Shown here in pieces: positions 45,174 to 53,406 of a DNA stretch of 59,954 bases. Every line of letters starts with the position of its first letter. The first letter of the stretch is position 1. The stretch covers positions 153,121 to 213,074 of the forward strand of contig CANFRV010000001.1 in NCBI GenBank assembly GCA_947449575.1, read 5' to 3'. Origin of the DNA: Flavobacteriales bacterium (GTDB lineage: Bacteria; Bacteroidota; Bacteroidia; Flavobacteriales_D; Crocinitomicaceae). Position numbers and translations under genes: made by a program. Below the pieces are notes generated by a model, which was given only the letters and a program-made list of their open reading frames with translations, had not been told where the DNA came from and ran no database searches.

Positions 45174-48100
45174 ATGAAAAAAACTTTAGTATTTGGAGCC
45201 TTATTTTTTGCTCATTCGGTTGTTTATTCGCAGCTAGATGAGGTAAATACGGTTAAATTTAAATCAGTGACAAGCAGCCCAACGTCTGCTCACCAAAAAG
45301 CACCCGTTTTAGCTGCATGTGGAAATGACACAGTAAGATATGCGTTGAATAAAGCATATTATTTACAAGCGGGCTTTAATGATCCAACAACTGGAGGTTG
45401 GTCGGTTAATAAATTAACATACTCTACAAATATTGTAACAACAGCATATAAAGTACCAGTAGGTGGGTCTGTAACAGTTACTGGAGCTGAGATTGAAGGT
45501 TTAATGATGTTGACAAGTTATGGCGCAATTACTACTCCAACAGTGTCTACTCATAAAGTATATTTATACACAGTGGATGCTACAAATAAACCTTTACTAA
45601 AAATTGATTCTGCGAATGTTGTTTTTACAGAAGCTTTTGGTTACCGAAGAGGAAATTGGATTCATGGTCCACATACTTTTACTACTGATTTTGCTGTTGG
45701 TGTAAAAGGAGGAGCTACTTCAGATCCTGCTCATTTTTTATATGTTGCATATAATCAAATGCATATTGCATCCGATGCTACGAATCCTTATGGAGAGCAT
45801 CTTTCCTTTAAATATCAACCAGCTGCTGTTCCTCCTGGATTTATAGATATGGCTGCTAATTTTGGAAGTGCAATATATGACTTTGAGTTTTCAATCAATC
45901 CAATCGTTACTTACAATTATACTGTTGACTTTACACCGTCAGTTACTGTAACATGTCCTAGTTCGCCAGTTACATTAACTAATGCTTCTGTTGGTTACCA
46001 AATTTTCAAAAGTCACTCTTTTAGTTTAGGTGCTTTTGCTGCAAGATATAATGTGAATGAAGGAGTAGGAGCGATGGACTTACCTAGAGATTCAATTTTC
46101 GAATGGCGTACAGGTATTAACACGCAAGTTTTACAAAATACTTTTTCATCTACTTCTTTTACAAATCAAGCGTTACCAGGAACATATAATGATACTTTAT
46201 ATGTGGTTGCATTGACTCATGATTATAATTATTGTTTTCAAAAACAAATCATTAGTTACACTGTTAATCCTATTGTTACTCCAACATTCTCAATTGCATC
46301 AACAATTTGCGAAGGATCAACAGCACCTACGTTAGCTACAACGTCCACAAATTCAATAACTGGTACGTGGGCTCCTGCAACAATAAGTAATACTACTTCA
46401 GGTTCATATGTATTTACACCAACTGCTGGTGCTTGTGCTACTCCAACTACGGCTTCTGTAACGGTTACGCCAAATGTAACCACAACTTTTGCTGTTATTA
46501 ATCCTTTCTGTTCTGGAACTGCTGCTCCGGCATTAAATACAACATCTACTAATTCTATCACTGGAACATGGGTGCCATCAACAGTTAGTAATACTGCTTC
46601 TGGAAGTTATTTGTTCACACCAACAGCAGGAGTTTGTGCAACTACTTATTCAGCTTCAGTGACAGTTACACCAAATGTGACTACAACATTTGCAACAATA
46701 GCTCCTTTCTGTACCGGAACGACAGCACCTTTGTTAAATACAACTTCTACGAATTCAATTTCAGGTACTTGGTCTCCTTCAACAATAAGTAATACAACTT
46801 CTGGAACGTATTTATTTACGCCAACGGCAGGTGTTTGTGCTACTACTTATTCTGCTTCTGTTACTGTTAATGCATTGACTAATCCAACATTCTCAATTGC
46901 ATCAACAATTTGTACTGGTACAACAGCACCTTTGTTAAATACAACATCTACAAATTCAATAACAGGTGCTTGGTCTCCTTCTGTTGTTAGTAATACTACT
47001 TCAGGTTCTTATTTGTTTACACCAACAGCAGGTCAATGTGCTGCAACATTGAATCAACCAGTTACGGTTACAACGGTTACGACAACACCTACTTTTGCAA
47101 CAGTTCCAGCATTTTGTTCAGGAACAACTGCTCCAGTATTAGCAACAACTTCTACGAATTCTATAACAGGTACCTGGTCTCCAAGTACGGTTGATAACTT
47201 AAATTCTGCAACGTATACTTTTACACCACTTGCGGGTTCATGTGCTACTTCAACTACAGCTTCTGTAACAGTTACACCAAATGTAACACCTACTTTTGCT
47301 GTGATTAATCCTTTCTGTTCTGGTTCAACTGCTCCGGTATTGAATACAACTTCAACCAATTCTATTACAGGAACATGGGTACCATCAGTTGTTAATAATA
47401 CTACATCTGGAAGTTATTTGTTTACACCAACAGCAGGAGTTTGCGCAACTACTTATTCAGCTTCAGTAACAGTTACTCCAAATGTAACACCTACTTTTGC
47501 TGTTATCAATCCTTTCTGTTCTGGTTCAACTGCTCCGGTATTGAATACAACTTCAACTAATTCTATTACAGGAATATGGGTACCATCAGTTGTTAATAAT
47601 GCTACTTCAGGAAGTTATTTGTTTACACCAACAGCAGGAGTTTGTGCAACAACATACTCAGCTTCTGTAACGGTTACACCAAATGTAACACCTACTTTTG
47701 CTGTTATCAATCCTTTCTGTTCTGGTTCAACTGCTCCGGTATTAAATACAACATCCACCAATTCTATTACAGGAACATGGGTACCATCAGTTGTTAATAA
47801 TACTACTTCAGGAAGTTATTTGTTTACACCAACAGCAGGAGTTTGTGCAACAACATACTCAGCTTCTGTAACGGTTACACCAAATGTTACACCAACATTT
47901 GCAACAATAGCTCCTTTCTGTGCTGGTACATCAGCACCTTTGTTGAATACAACTTCTACGAATGCAATAACTGGTACTTGGAATCCTGCAATAATTGATA
48001 ATACAACTGCAGGAACTACTCCTTTTGCTTTTACGCCCGCAACAGGAGCATGTGCATCGATTGTGTCAATTTCTGTTACTGTGTTAGATTGCGCTGGAAT

Positions 48101-48338
48101 AAATGAGAATGCAGGTTCTACTTTCTCTGTATATCCAAATCCAGCAAATGATAAAATTGTATTGACATTTTTAAATGAAAATAATGGAACAATTTATTTC
48201 TATGCAGCTGATGGTAAATTAGTAGAGCAAAGAGATTGTCAAAATTCATTGATTGAATCTTTTAATGTTAATTCGTTAACATCAGGAGTTTATTTCTTCA
48301 AAATTGGAAATGTGACAGAAAAAGTTATTATTAACTAA
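45174..48338 (+). CDS. Large repeat-containing T9SS-exported surface protein
   Basis: 1054 aa. Signal peptide 1-20 ('FAHSVVYSQ'), a globular N-terminal part to ~365, nine ~67-residue repeats (370-973), and a T9SS type A C-terminal domain ('VYPNPANDKIVLTFLNENN' to 'VYFFKIGNVTEKVIIN'). Each repeat has two Cys, one in 'PFCSGSTAP' and one in 'AGVCATTYSAS', so a disulfide per Ig-like beta-sandwich is likely. Very rich in Thr, Ser and Asn, as in glycosylated surface proteins. Function not recognised; adhesin or extended stalk is plausible. Confidence 0.82.
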   Translation: MKKTLVFGALFFAHSVVYSQLDEVNTVKFKSVTSSPTSAHQKAPVLAACGNDTVRYALNKAYYLQAGFNDPTTGGWSVNKLTYSTNIVTTAYKVPVGGSVTVTGAEIEGLMMLTSYGAITTPTVSTHKVYLYTVDATNKPLLKIDSANVVFTEAFGYRRGNWIHGPHTFTTDFAVGVKGGATSDPAHFLYVAYNQMHIASDATNPYGEHLSFKYQPAAVPPGFIDMAANFGSAIYDFEFSINPIVTYNYTVDFTPSVTVTCPSSPVTLTNASVGYQIFKSHSFSLGAFAARYNVNEGVGAMDLPRDSIFEWRTGINTQVLQNTFSSTSFTNQALPGTYNDTLYVVALTHDYNYCFQKQIISYTVNPIVTPTFSIASTICEGSTAPTLATTSTNSITGTWAPATISNTTSGSYVFTPTAGACATPTTASVTVTPNVTTTFAVINPFCSGTAAPALNTTSTNSITGTWVPSTVSNTASGSYLFTPTAGVCATTYSASVTVTPNVTTTFATIAPFCTGTTAPLLNTTSTNSISGTWSPSTISNTTSGTYLFTPTAGVCATTYSASVTVNALTNPTFSIASTICTGTTAPLLNTTSTNSITGAWSPSVVSNTTSGSYLFTPTAGQCAATLNQPVTVTTVTTTPTFATVPAFCSGTTAPVLATTSTNSITGTWSPSTVDNLNSATYTFTPLAGSCATSTTASVTVTPNVTPTFAVINPFCSGSTAPVLNTTSTNSITGTWVPSVVNNTTSGSYLFTPTAGVCATTYSASVTVTPNVTPTFAVINPFCSGSTAPVLNTTSTNSITGIWVPSVVNNATSGSYLFTPTAGVCATTYSASVTVTPNVTPTFAVINPFCSGSTAPVLNTTSTNSITGTWVPSVVNNTTSGSYLFTPTAGVCATTYSASVTVTPNVTPTFATIAPFCAGTSAPLLNTTSTNAITGTWNPAIIDNTTAGTTPFAFTPATGACASIVSISVTVLDCAGINENAGSTFSVYPNPANDKIVLTFLNENNGTIYFYAADGKLVEQRDCQNSLIESFNVNSLTSGVYFFKIGNVTEKVIIN
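46281..48092 (+). repeat. Nine tandem ~201-bp coding repeats
   Basis: Units of 201 bp (67 aa). Units six to eight (starts 47289, 47490, 47691) are almost identical in DNA, differing by a few substitutions including one Thr-to-Ile; the earlier units are more diverged. Recent duplication by recombination is likely. Confidence 0.92.
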
Positions 48339-48358
48339 TTCATACAGTATCATTTTTT

Positions 48359-48393
48359 AAAAGGTTATCCGATTTGTTCGGATAACCTTTTTT
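48359..48393 (+). terminator. Intrinsic terminator
   Basis: Perfect 14-bp stem AAAAGGTTATCCGA / TCGGATAACCTTTT with a 5-nt loop and T run, 20 bp after the stop of the repeat protein. The A run on the other side makes it usable also for the convergent GNAT gene. Confidence 0.92.
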
Positions 48394-48408
48394 CGTTTTA
48401 TAACCTTT

Positions 48409-48849
48409 CTAGCGAATTCCAGATTCGTCCATTACTTTAATAAAATGAAATCCTTTTGGGCTAAATCCTTGATTGTAGTAAAAACGATGTGCTTTAAAAT
48501 TGGATGTATACGCATCTAATACCTGGATTGTGCAATTGTTAAGTATTGCTTTGTTTTCAAGATATTCAGATAGTATTTTTCCTACGCCTTGCGATCTGTA
48601 TTCATTGATGACAATAACATTATCTAATTCAAGGTATTTACCACACCATAATTTTGTCCCTAGCCAATAACCGCTGATCCCAACACATTTTTCTCCATCA
48701 AAAATCGCCACTTGTCCATAGTTGTTATTCGGAAGCATTTCAGTTAACATCTCATGGTATTGAACTTCAGTTAAAGTAGGATATAATTCCTGCATCACAG
48801 ATATCTGACTTAACATTTCATCTATTCCTTCTAGTTCTCTGACTGTCAT
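48409..48849 (-). CDS. GNAT-family N-acetyltransferase
   Basis: 146 aa. 'AIFDGEKCVGISGYWLGTKL' central strands, 'LDNVIVINEYRSQGVGKILSEYL' with the RSQGVG acetyl-CoA loop (Q/R-x-x-G-x-G), and 'QVLDAYTSNFKAHRFYYNQGF' at the C-terminus. A complete single domain. Substrate not predictable. Convergent with the repeat protein; monocistronic. Confidence 0.9.
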   Translation of the reverse strand: MTVRELEGIDEMLSQISVMQELYPTLTEVQYHEMLTEMLPNNNYGQVAIFDGEKCVGISGYWLGTKLWCGKYLELDNVIVINEYRSQGVGKILSEYLENKAILNNCTIQVLDAYTSNFKAHRFYYNQGFSPKGFHFIKVMDESGIR

Positions 48850-49050
48850 TTTGTTTCACTTTTATTTTTTCAACCAAATACGGCCGTTTAAGAATTTTAT
48901 GTGAAATTATAAAAAAATAAAAACGTATGACTTATAATGATTAAATAAAAAAAGAACTTATATTCCTTATATATGATTTTAAAATAGTTAGCTAAACAAC
49001 TTTTAATTGAACCTTAGTTTCGGTCATTAAAAATAATATTTGTCAGATTG

Positions 49051-49080
49051 TTGTACAAAACGATTATTTCCCTATCTTTG
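49051..49080 (+). promoter_or_regulatory. Strong Bacteroidota promoter of rpsP
   Basis: TTG at 49051-49053, 19-bp spacer, TATCTTTG at 49073-49080: full consensus in sequence and spacing. Transcription is expected from about 49086, giving a ~53-nt leader for rpsP-rimM-trmN. Confidence 0.75.
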
Positions 49081-49138
49081 CACCCTTAAATAATTTATTT
49101 ATTAACTGAGGTTTCGTACTTCAACTTATAAAACAAAA

Positions 49139-49726
49139 ATGGCAACACGTATTAGATTACAAAGACACGGTAAAAAAGGAAACCCTTTTTTCCATTTAGT
49201 AGCTGCAGATTCAAAAGCTAGAAGAGATGGTAAATTCATCGAAAAATTAGGAACTTACAATCCAAACACAAATCCAGCAACTATCGAAATGAATTTCGAT
49301 CGTACTTTACACTGGGTTCAAGTAGGTGCTGAAATGTCAGAAACTGCTCGTGCAATTCTTTCTTACAAAGGTATTCTTTACAAAAATCACTTGGTGAATG
49401 GAGTAAAAAAAGGTGCTTTAACGATGGAAGATGTTGAAACGCGTTTCGCTGCATGGGAAGCTGAAAAAAATGCAAAAATTGAAGCTAAAAAAGACGGTTT
49501 AGGTAAATCTGCGGATTCTACTAAAGCTGCTATCTTGAAAGCTGAAATCGAAAAAAATGCTGCGAAAGCAAAAGCAATTGAAATCAAAAACACTCCTGTT
49601 GTTGAAGAAGTTGCCGTTGAAGAAACTCCAGAAGTAGAAGCATCTACTGAAGTTGTATCTGAAGAAACAGAAGTAGAAGCTACTCCAGAAGTAGAAGGAT
49701 CAACTGAAGAGCCAACAGCAGAATAA
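49139..49726 (+). CDS. rpsP: 30S ribosomal protein S16 with long acidic extension
   Basis: 195 aa. Residues 1-~80 are the S16 fold ('TRIRLQRHGKKGNPFFHLVA', 'RRDGKFIEKLGTYNPN', 'ALSYKGIL'-like segment). Residues ~115-195 are a Lys/Ala-rich helix followed by a Glu/Val/Thr-rich tail ('VEEVAVEETPEVEASTEV'). Bacteroidota S16 proteins typically have such extensions, which are absent from E. coli S16 (82 aa). The tail repeats PEVE units and is probably disordered. First gene of the rpsP-rimM operon. Confidence 0.97.
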   Translation: MATRIRLQRHGKKGNPFFHLVAADSKARRDGKFIEKLGTYNPNTNPATIEMNFDRTLHWVQVGAEMSETARAILSYKGILYKNHLVNGVKKGALTMEDVETRFAAWEAEKNAKIEAKKDGLGKSADSTKAAILKAEIEKNAAKAKAIEIKNTPVVEEVAVEETPEVEASTEVVSEETEVEATPEVEGSTEEPTAE

Positions 49727-49736
49727 AAAATATTGA

Positions 49737-50264
49737 ATGAATAAAGCAGATTGCTTTCATTTAGGACATGTAGCGAAACTTCACGGATTTAAAGGTGAAG
49801 TTTCGTTGTTTTTAGACGTTACTACTCCCAGTGATTATGCTAAAATTGAGAGTTTATATATTGATATTAATGATCAATTAACTCCTTTTTTTGTTGAGTC
49901 ATTTATTATGAAAAACCATCCTTTCGCACTTGTGAAATTTGAAGGCGTAAATAATGAGGCAGATGCAAAAATAATCGACCATAAAGATTTATATCTTCCA
50001 GCATCTTTTTTAAAACAATTATCTGGAACAAATTTCTATGATCACGAGGTGGTTGGATTTACATGTATTGATCAAAATTACGGTGTTGTAGGAACTATTG
50101 AGTCAATTATAGACCTTTCTATCAATCCACTTATTCAGATAATGAATGGAGAAAAAGAAGTTCTTATTCCCTTGATCAAAGGTTTAGTGAAAAAAGTGGA
50201 TAGAGAACAAAAAGAATTGCACATTTGCGCTCCCATAGGTCTAATCGAGATTTATTTAGATTAA
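49737..50264 (+). CDS. rimM: 16S rRNA processing protein RimM
   Basis: 175 aa. N-terminal RimM barrel ('FHLGHVAKLHGFKGEVSLFL', 'FVESFIMKNHPFALVKFEGV') and C-terminal PRC-barrel ('YDHEVVGFTCIDQNYGVVGT', 'VLIPLIKGLVKKVDREQKEL'). It matures the 30S head and binds S19. It follows rpsP by 10 bp in the classical order; the usual third gene trmD is replaced here by trmN. Confidence 0.95.
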   Translation: MNKADCFHLGHVAKLHGFKGEVSLFLDVTTPSDYAKIESLYIDINDQLTPFFVESFIMKNHPFALVKFEGVNNEADAKIIDHKDLYLPASFLKQLSGTNFYDHEVVGFTCIDQNYGVVGTIESIIDLSINPLIQIMNGEKEVLIPLIKGLVKKVDREQKELHICAPIGLIEIYLD

Positions 50265-50279
50265 CCCTCCACTTTTTAT

Positions 50280-50327
50280 CTCGCTCTCGCTCTCACCCTC
50301 ATCCTCATCCTCAATCTCAATCTCAAC
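50280..50327 (+). repeat. Hexanucleotide tandem repeat, 8 x CTCnnn
   Basis: Units CTCGCT x2, CTCACC, CTCATC x2, CTCAAT x2, CTCAAC, ending 2 bp before the trmN ATG. Pyrimidine-rich in a purine-rich genome. Length changes by 6 would shift the spacing between rimM and trmN without altering any frame. Confidence 0.9.
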
Positions 50328-50329
50328 AA

Positions 50330-51031
50330 ATGTCAACTTTTCACTTCAAAGAATTTTCAATTCAACAAGATGTGTCAGCGATGAAGGTAGGCACGGACGC
50401 AATGATTTTGGGGTCTTTAGTCGATGCAAATTTAAAAGTAAATGGGTTAGATATTGGCACAGGGACAGGTGTTCTCTCTTTAATGCTCGCTCAAAAAAAC
50501 AAGAATATTTGTATTCATGCCATTGAAATAGATGTAGAAAGTGCCAAGGAGGCTGAACTTAATTTTCAAAATTCATCTTGGTCCAATCGGCTAAGAATTG
50601 TTCATGCTGATTTTCGCACATTTTTCCCTGAAATTCAATTCGATTTAATTGTTTCGAATCCACCCTATTTTGAAAATGGGATTTTAAATGAATCTATAAG
50701 AAAAGCCAATTCTCGGCACGAGGATAGTTTACCTTTGCAGGAACTCTTCCAAAAAGTGTCGGAAATGTTAGCTCCAAATGGTCATTTTTGGTTGATTTTA
50801 CCTTTCGAAACAGCTGCTAAATGGAAAATGAAAGCAACTGAACTGAAGCTCTTTTGCGAGAAAGAAATTATTATTTTTGGAAAACCTAATTTGCCTAAAC
50901 GTATAGTTCTCTGTTTTTCTAAAGTAGGAGTGGAGCGCGAGAAATCATCTGTGCTTATCCGAACTGAGAATAATGAGTATTCAAATGAGTACAAAGAATT
51001 AACAGTTGATTTTCATGGAGTTAAACTTTGA
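50330..51031 (+). CDS. trmN: tRNA1(Val) (adenine(37)-N6)-methyltransferase-like
   Basis: 233 aa from ATG at 50330. The frame stays open back to 50225 through the hexamer repeat, but 'MSTFHFKEFSIQQDVSAMKV' is the normal N-terminus. Class-I methyltransferase: 'DIGTGTGVLSLMLAQ' SAM motif, and the N6-adenine catalytic NPPY in 'DLIVSNPPYFENG'. 'HEDSLPLQELFQKV' and the C-terminal 'GKPNLPKRIVLCFSK' match the TrmN6/YfiC family. Modifies A37 in a tRNA. Shares the rpsP promoter. Confidence 0.92.
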   Translation: MSTFHFKEFSIQQDVSAMKVGTDAMILGSLVDANLKVNGLDIGTGTGVLSLMLAQKNKNICIHAIEIDVESAKEAELNFQNSSWSNRLRIVHADFRTFFPEIQFDLIVSNPPYFENGILNESIRKANSRHEDSLPLQELFQKVSEMLAPNGHFWLILPFETAAKWKMKATELKLFCEKEIIIFGKPNLPKRIVLCFSKVGVEREKSSVLIRTENNEYSNEYKELTVDFHGVKL

Positions 51032-51181
51032 AATAACTCTGTTTAAAAGTAATTAAACCTGTGTTTTCATCTTAGAAGACGAACCTATTTCAAATTTGAG
51101 TTTTCATTAAAATTTAAAATAAAAAGATTTTTTAACAAAATCAGCTTGTTCGGTATTTAATTATAATGTATTTTTATCGCC

Positions 51182-51487
51182 ATGAAAAGAAACATTTCTA
51201 AGATAGTATCTTTAGTTGTGCTTTTGACACTGATAGGTCAAATCATAGTTTCTTCTCTAAATGTTGTTTATACTGATGAAATCTCGGAAGAATCTTCAGA
51301 AATTGGTTTAGAAGATATGTTTAATAAGGAAGTTGATCTTGAAAACTGCTTTTTTCCTGATTCTTTTTTAATATTTCAGAAATTGGGTAAAATTTCCGTT
51401 GCGAGAAGTGTTTTTCATTATCAATTCAATAAATATCATTTAGTTGATATCTCAATTTCAGTTCCACCTCCTCAAGAAGTAGTTTAA
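51182..51487 (+). CDS. Small exported protein of unknown function
   Basis: 101 aa. A signal peptide or single membrane helix at residues ~8-27 ('IVSLVVLLTLIGQIIVSSL'), then an acidic segment and one Cys ('LENCFFPDSFLIFQKL'), ending 'SVPPPQEVV'. No family recognised. The short mature part and Pro-Pro-Gln ending resemble the small protein at 52669, though the two are otherwise unlike. Upstream, TTG-N20-TATTTTTA is a near-consensus promoter a few bases before the ATG. Confidence 0.55.
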   Translation: MKRNISKIVSLVVLLTLIGQIIVSSLNVVYTDEISEESSEIGLEDMFNKEVDLENCFFPDSFLIFQKLGKISVARSVFHYQFNKYHLVDISISVPPPQEVV

Positions 51488-51636
51488 AATTAGCTGATAA
51501 TAAGTCTATTATCGGTAAAAATTAATCTTTATTTTTTTGTTCATCTAGTATATGTATTCTCGCGTGCATGTTATTACCTATGAACTAATTACGAAGATTC
51601 TTTTTAAGATTTTAACTATTTATTTTTACAATCAGG

Positions 51637-51762
51637 AGAAGTTTTTTTTCAAATTGGAGGGATGATATTCCAGCTAGTTTGGTTGTTTATCTCGTAGCAT
51701 TGCCATTGTGTTTGCGAATTGCTTCTTGCTTCGGCTGGTTCGGAGCATCTATTGTCACTTAA
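51637..51762 (+). pseudogene. Decayed SulP-family anion transporter N-terminus
   Basis: In the 463-bp gap before the carbonic anhydrase, the frame at 51652-51720 reads 'NWRDDIPASLVVYLVALPLC' followed by LRIA, matching the first helix of SulP transporters (typically DIPASxVVFLVALPLCLGIALASG). After codon 51718 the match continues only in the +1 frame (LASAGS), so there is a frameshift, and the original frame stops at 51760-51762. No ATG starts the fragment and nothing further of the ~500-residue transporter remains. SulP/carbonic-anhydrase pairs are common in bacteria (bicarbonate uptake), which fits this position. The rest of the gap has no recognisable content. Confidence 0.7.
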
Positions 51763-51950
51763 TACAAGGCGTTTTACTTTTTCTCAACATTCATAATAAA
51801 TTAAAATGCTTATGCGACAAATGTAAGATGATTGATTATTATGTTTTGGAAGTTATCTAATACTCCAGAATAAATGGTTTTCAAGATAAAAAATATATTA
51901 TTACAGTTAATTGAACTTACATACTTAACAACTATAAATACAATGTAGAT

Positions 51951-52589
51951 ATGAAAAATTTTTATCAAAAATTACTAGAAAACAACAAGAAATGGGTCGC
52001 TGAAAGTCTAGAAAAAGATCCATTATTTTTTGAAAGACTTGCAAATGGGCAGCAACCACCTCTGCTTTGGATTGGTTGCGCGGATAGTCGAGTTCCTGCA
52101 AATGAAATTATTGGCGCGATGCCGGGAGAAGTATTTGTCCACAGAAATATAGCAAATATGGTGATCCATACAGATATGAGTATGTTAAGTGTGCTCGATT
52201 ATGCTGTTAATGTGTTAAAGGTTAAGCATATAATTGTTTGTGGTCACTACGGTTGTGGAGGAGTTAAAGCTGCGTTAGGAAACCAGCCAATAGGTTTAAT
52301 CGATAACTGGATTCGTCATATTAAGGACGTGTATAGATTTCATGCTACTGAATTAAATGCAATCGTGGATGAAGAAGTGAAATTTCGCAGGTTTGTTGAA
52401 GTCAATGTGCAAGAGCAAGTCTTAGATTTAGCAAAAACATCCATTCTTCAAGCTGCTTGGAAGGACGAACAACCACTTGAGATTCATGGGTGGGTCTACG
52501 ATGTGAAAGATGGAATCGTGAAAGATCTGGGTGTAACAATCGAAAATAATACGCATCTACCAGATGTCTATCAATTGGTTATAGATTAA
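51951..52589 (+). CDS. can: Beta-class carbonic anhydrase
   Basis: 212 aa. Zinc ligands C43 ('WIGCADSRVP'), H99 and C102 ('CGHYGCGGVKAAL'), with the D45-R47 dyad that opens the active site. It interconverts CO2 and bicarbonate in the cytoplasm, feeding carboxylases. Related proteins are often next to SulP transporters; here only a remnant of one lies upstream. Followed by a good terminator at 52609. Confidence 0.95.
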   Translation: MKNFYQKLLENNKKWVAESLEKDPLFFERLANGQQPPLLWIGCADSRVPANEIIGAMPGEVFVHRNIANMVIHTDMSMLSVLDYAVNVLKVKHIIVCGHYGCGGVKAALGNQPIGLIDNWIRHIKDVYRFHATELNAIVDEEVKFRRFVEVNVQEQVLDLAKTSILQAAWKDEQPLEIHGWVYDVKDGIVKDLGVTIENNTHLPDVYQLVID

Positions 52590-52608
52590 AAGAGTTCAGG
52601 GTAAGAAT

Positions 52609-52654
52609 ACGGGAGAGTAATTTATTGAAATTACCCTTCCGTTTGCTTTTTTTA
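52609..52654 (+). terminator. Intrinsic terminator after carbonic anhydrase
   Basis: 15-pair stem with one G-T and one mismatch (ACGGGAGAGTAATTT / AAATTACCCTTCCGT, 4-nt loop at 52624-52627), then a T run at 52647-52653. Confidence 0.8.
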
Positions 52655-52656
52655 TC

Positions 52657-52664
52657 TAACTTTG
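52657..52664 (+). promoter_or_regulatory. -7 box (TAACTTTG) directly before a start codon
   Basis: TAnnTTTG ends 4 nt before the ATG at 52669. A transcript from it would start at or next to the ATG (leaderless). No correctly spaced TTG. Confidence 0.4.
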
Positions 52665-52668
52665 TTGC

Positions 52669-53061
52669 ATGAGATTCATTTCCCTCATCGTATTAATAAT
52701 CGTAATTTGCTTTCAGTCATTGCAAGGCTTCTTTACCATTGTTAATTGGAAAGTAAATCAAGTGGAAATCACAGAGAAATATTGTGTGAACAAAGCAAAA
52801 ATGAACATGCATTGTGACGGTAAATGTTATTTGTCAAAACAATTAAAGCTTCAAGAAGACGAAGAACAAGCGGATTTGACAAAAAAAAATCTACCTAAAT
52901 TAAAGAAGTTAAAAGGAATTGAAGTTTTTAGTGAATTTGAATCATTAGCAATTATTTTTAATACCGAATTTGAATTACAAAACAAACCTATTTCTGAAAT
53001 TATACAGAATTATACATACGAAGAGATAAATCTTTGTTTTCAGCCACCTCAATTTTCTTAA
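52669..53061 (+). CDS. Small exported Cys-motif protein upstream of TonB receptor
   Basis: 130 aa. An N-terminal signal/anchor helix (residues 3-22), then 'YCVNKAKMNMHCDGKCYLSK' with three Cys plus His and Met residues, a likely metal-binding knot (CxGKC). A Lys-rich helical part and the ending 'CFQPPQFS' follow. Unnamed proteins of this pattern are frequent in Bacteroidota just upstream of TonB-dependent receptors and PepSY proteins, which is exactly the order here. Copper or iron handling is the likely setting; the biochemical role is not known. Confidence 0.7.
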   Translation: MRFISLIVLIIVICFQSLQGFFTIVNWKVNQVEITEKYCVNKAKMNMHCDGKCYLSKQLKLQEDEEQADLTKKNLPKLKKLKGIEVFSEFESLAIIFNTEFELQNKPISEIIQNYTYEEINLCFQPPQFS

Positions 53062-53112
53062 AAGAGTAAATCTGTTTTACTTTTTTCATTCCCTTTCTGG
53101 CAACACATTTTT

Positions 53113-53158
53113 TTAACCGCAGATTTACGCAGAGTGATTTACGCAGAGTTTCACGAAG
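53113..53158. repeat. Interspersed 'GCAGATTTACGCAGAG' element
   Basis: Contains TTTACGCAGAG twice, 14 bp apart (CGCAGATTTACGCAGAG then TGATTTACGCAGAG), followed by TTTCACGAAG. Sequences of this look (CGCAGATT.ACGCAGA) recur between genes in many Bacteroidota. One copy only in this window. Confidence 0.5.
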
Positions 53159-53369
53159 TTTTTTTCAGTTGGTTTTCCAATAAAGAACTGTCGTAGATTT
53201 TTGCTGTATTCATTTTTTAGTCTGCAAAATAACCGAATCGTTGTTTCCAGTATGTCTAAATGCATTTAACTCTGGTTATTCCTTTTTGAGATCAGGAAAT
53301 ACTGCTTTTGGAGCATTTACATGTGAGCAAACCAAAGAGGGAATAAAATGACATTTTAAGAAAATAATT

Positions 53370-53392
53370 GTCCTTATATAAATATGAAGGAC
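53370..53392. promoter_or_regulatory. Inverted repeat 14 bp upstream of TonB receptor start
   Basis: GTCCTT (53370-53375) and AAGGAC (53387-53392) flank an AT-only spacer. The right arm holds AAGGA near the ATG, so it could act as an operator or as a hairpin hiding the start region. Metal-responsive control is possible but not shown. Confidence 0.4.
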
Positions 53393-53406
53393 CAAATAAT
53401 TAAACA

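Larger units (their letters stand above)
53062..53406. other. Intergenic region before the metal-uptake TonB receptor
   Basis: 345 bp. Holds an interspersed-repeat-like segment at 53113-53158 and an inverted repeat at 53370-53392 just before the receptor start. A stop-to-stop frame of ~54 codons (about 53186-53349) has no start codon and no family, and is not called. No TAnnTTTG box with TTG was found. Confidence 0.5.

Noticed and set aside
46256-47359. Two 101-codon minus-strand frames in the nine-repeat protein
   Set aside because: Same cause: 201-bp units keep an antisense frame open; peptides are low-complexity Val/Ala/Glu.
53186-53349. Stop-to-stop frame of ~54 codons before the TonB receptor
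   Set aside because: No start codon and no similarity that I recognise.
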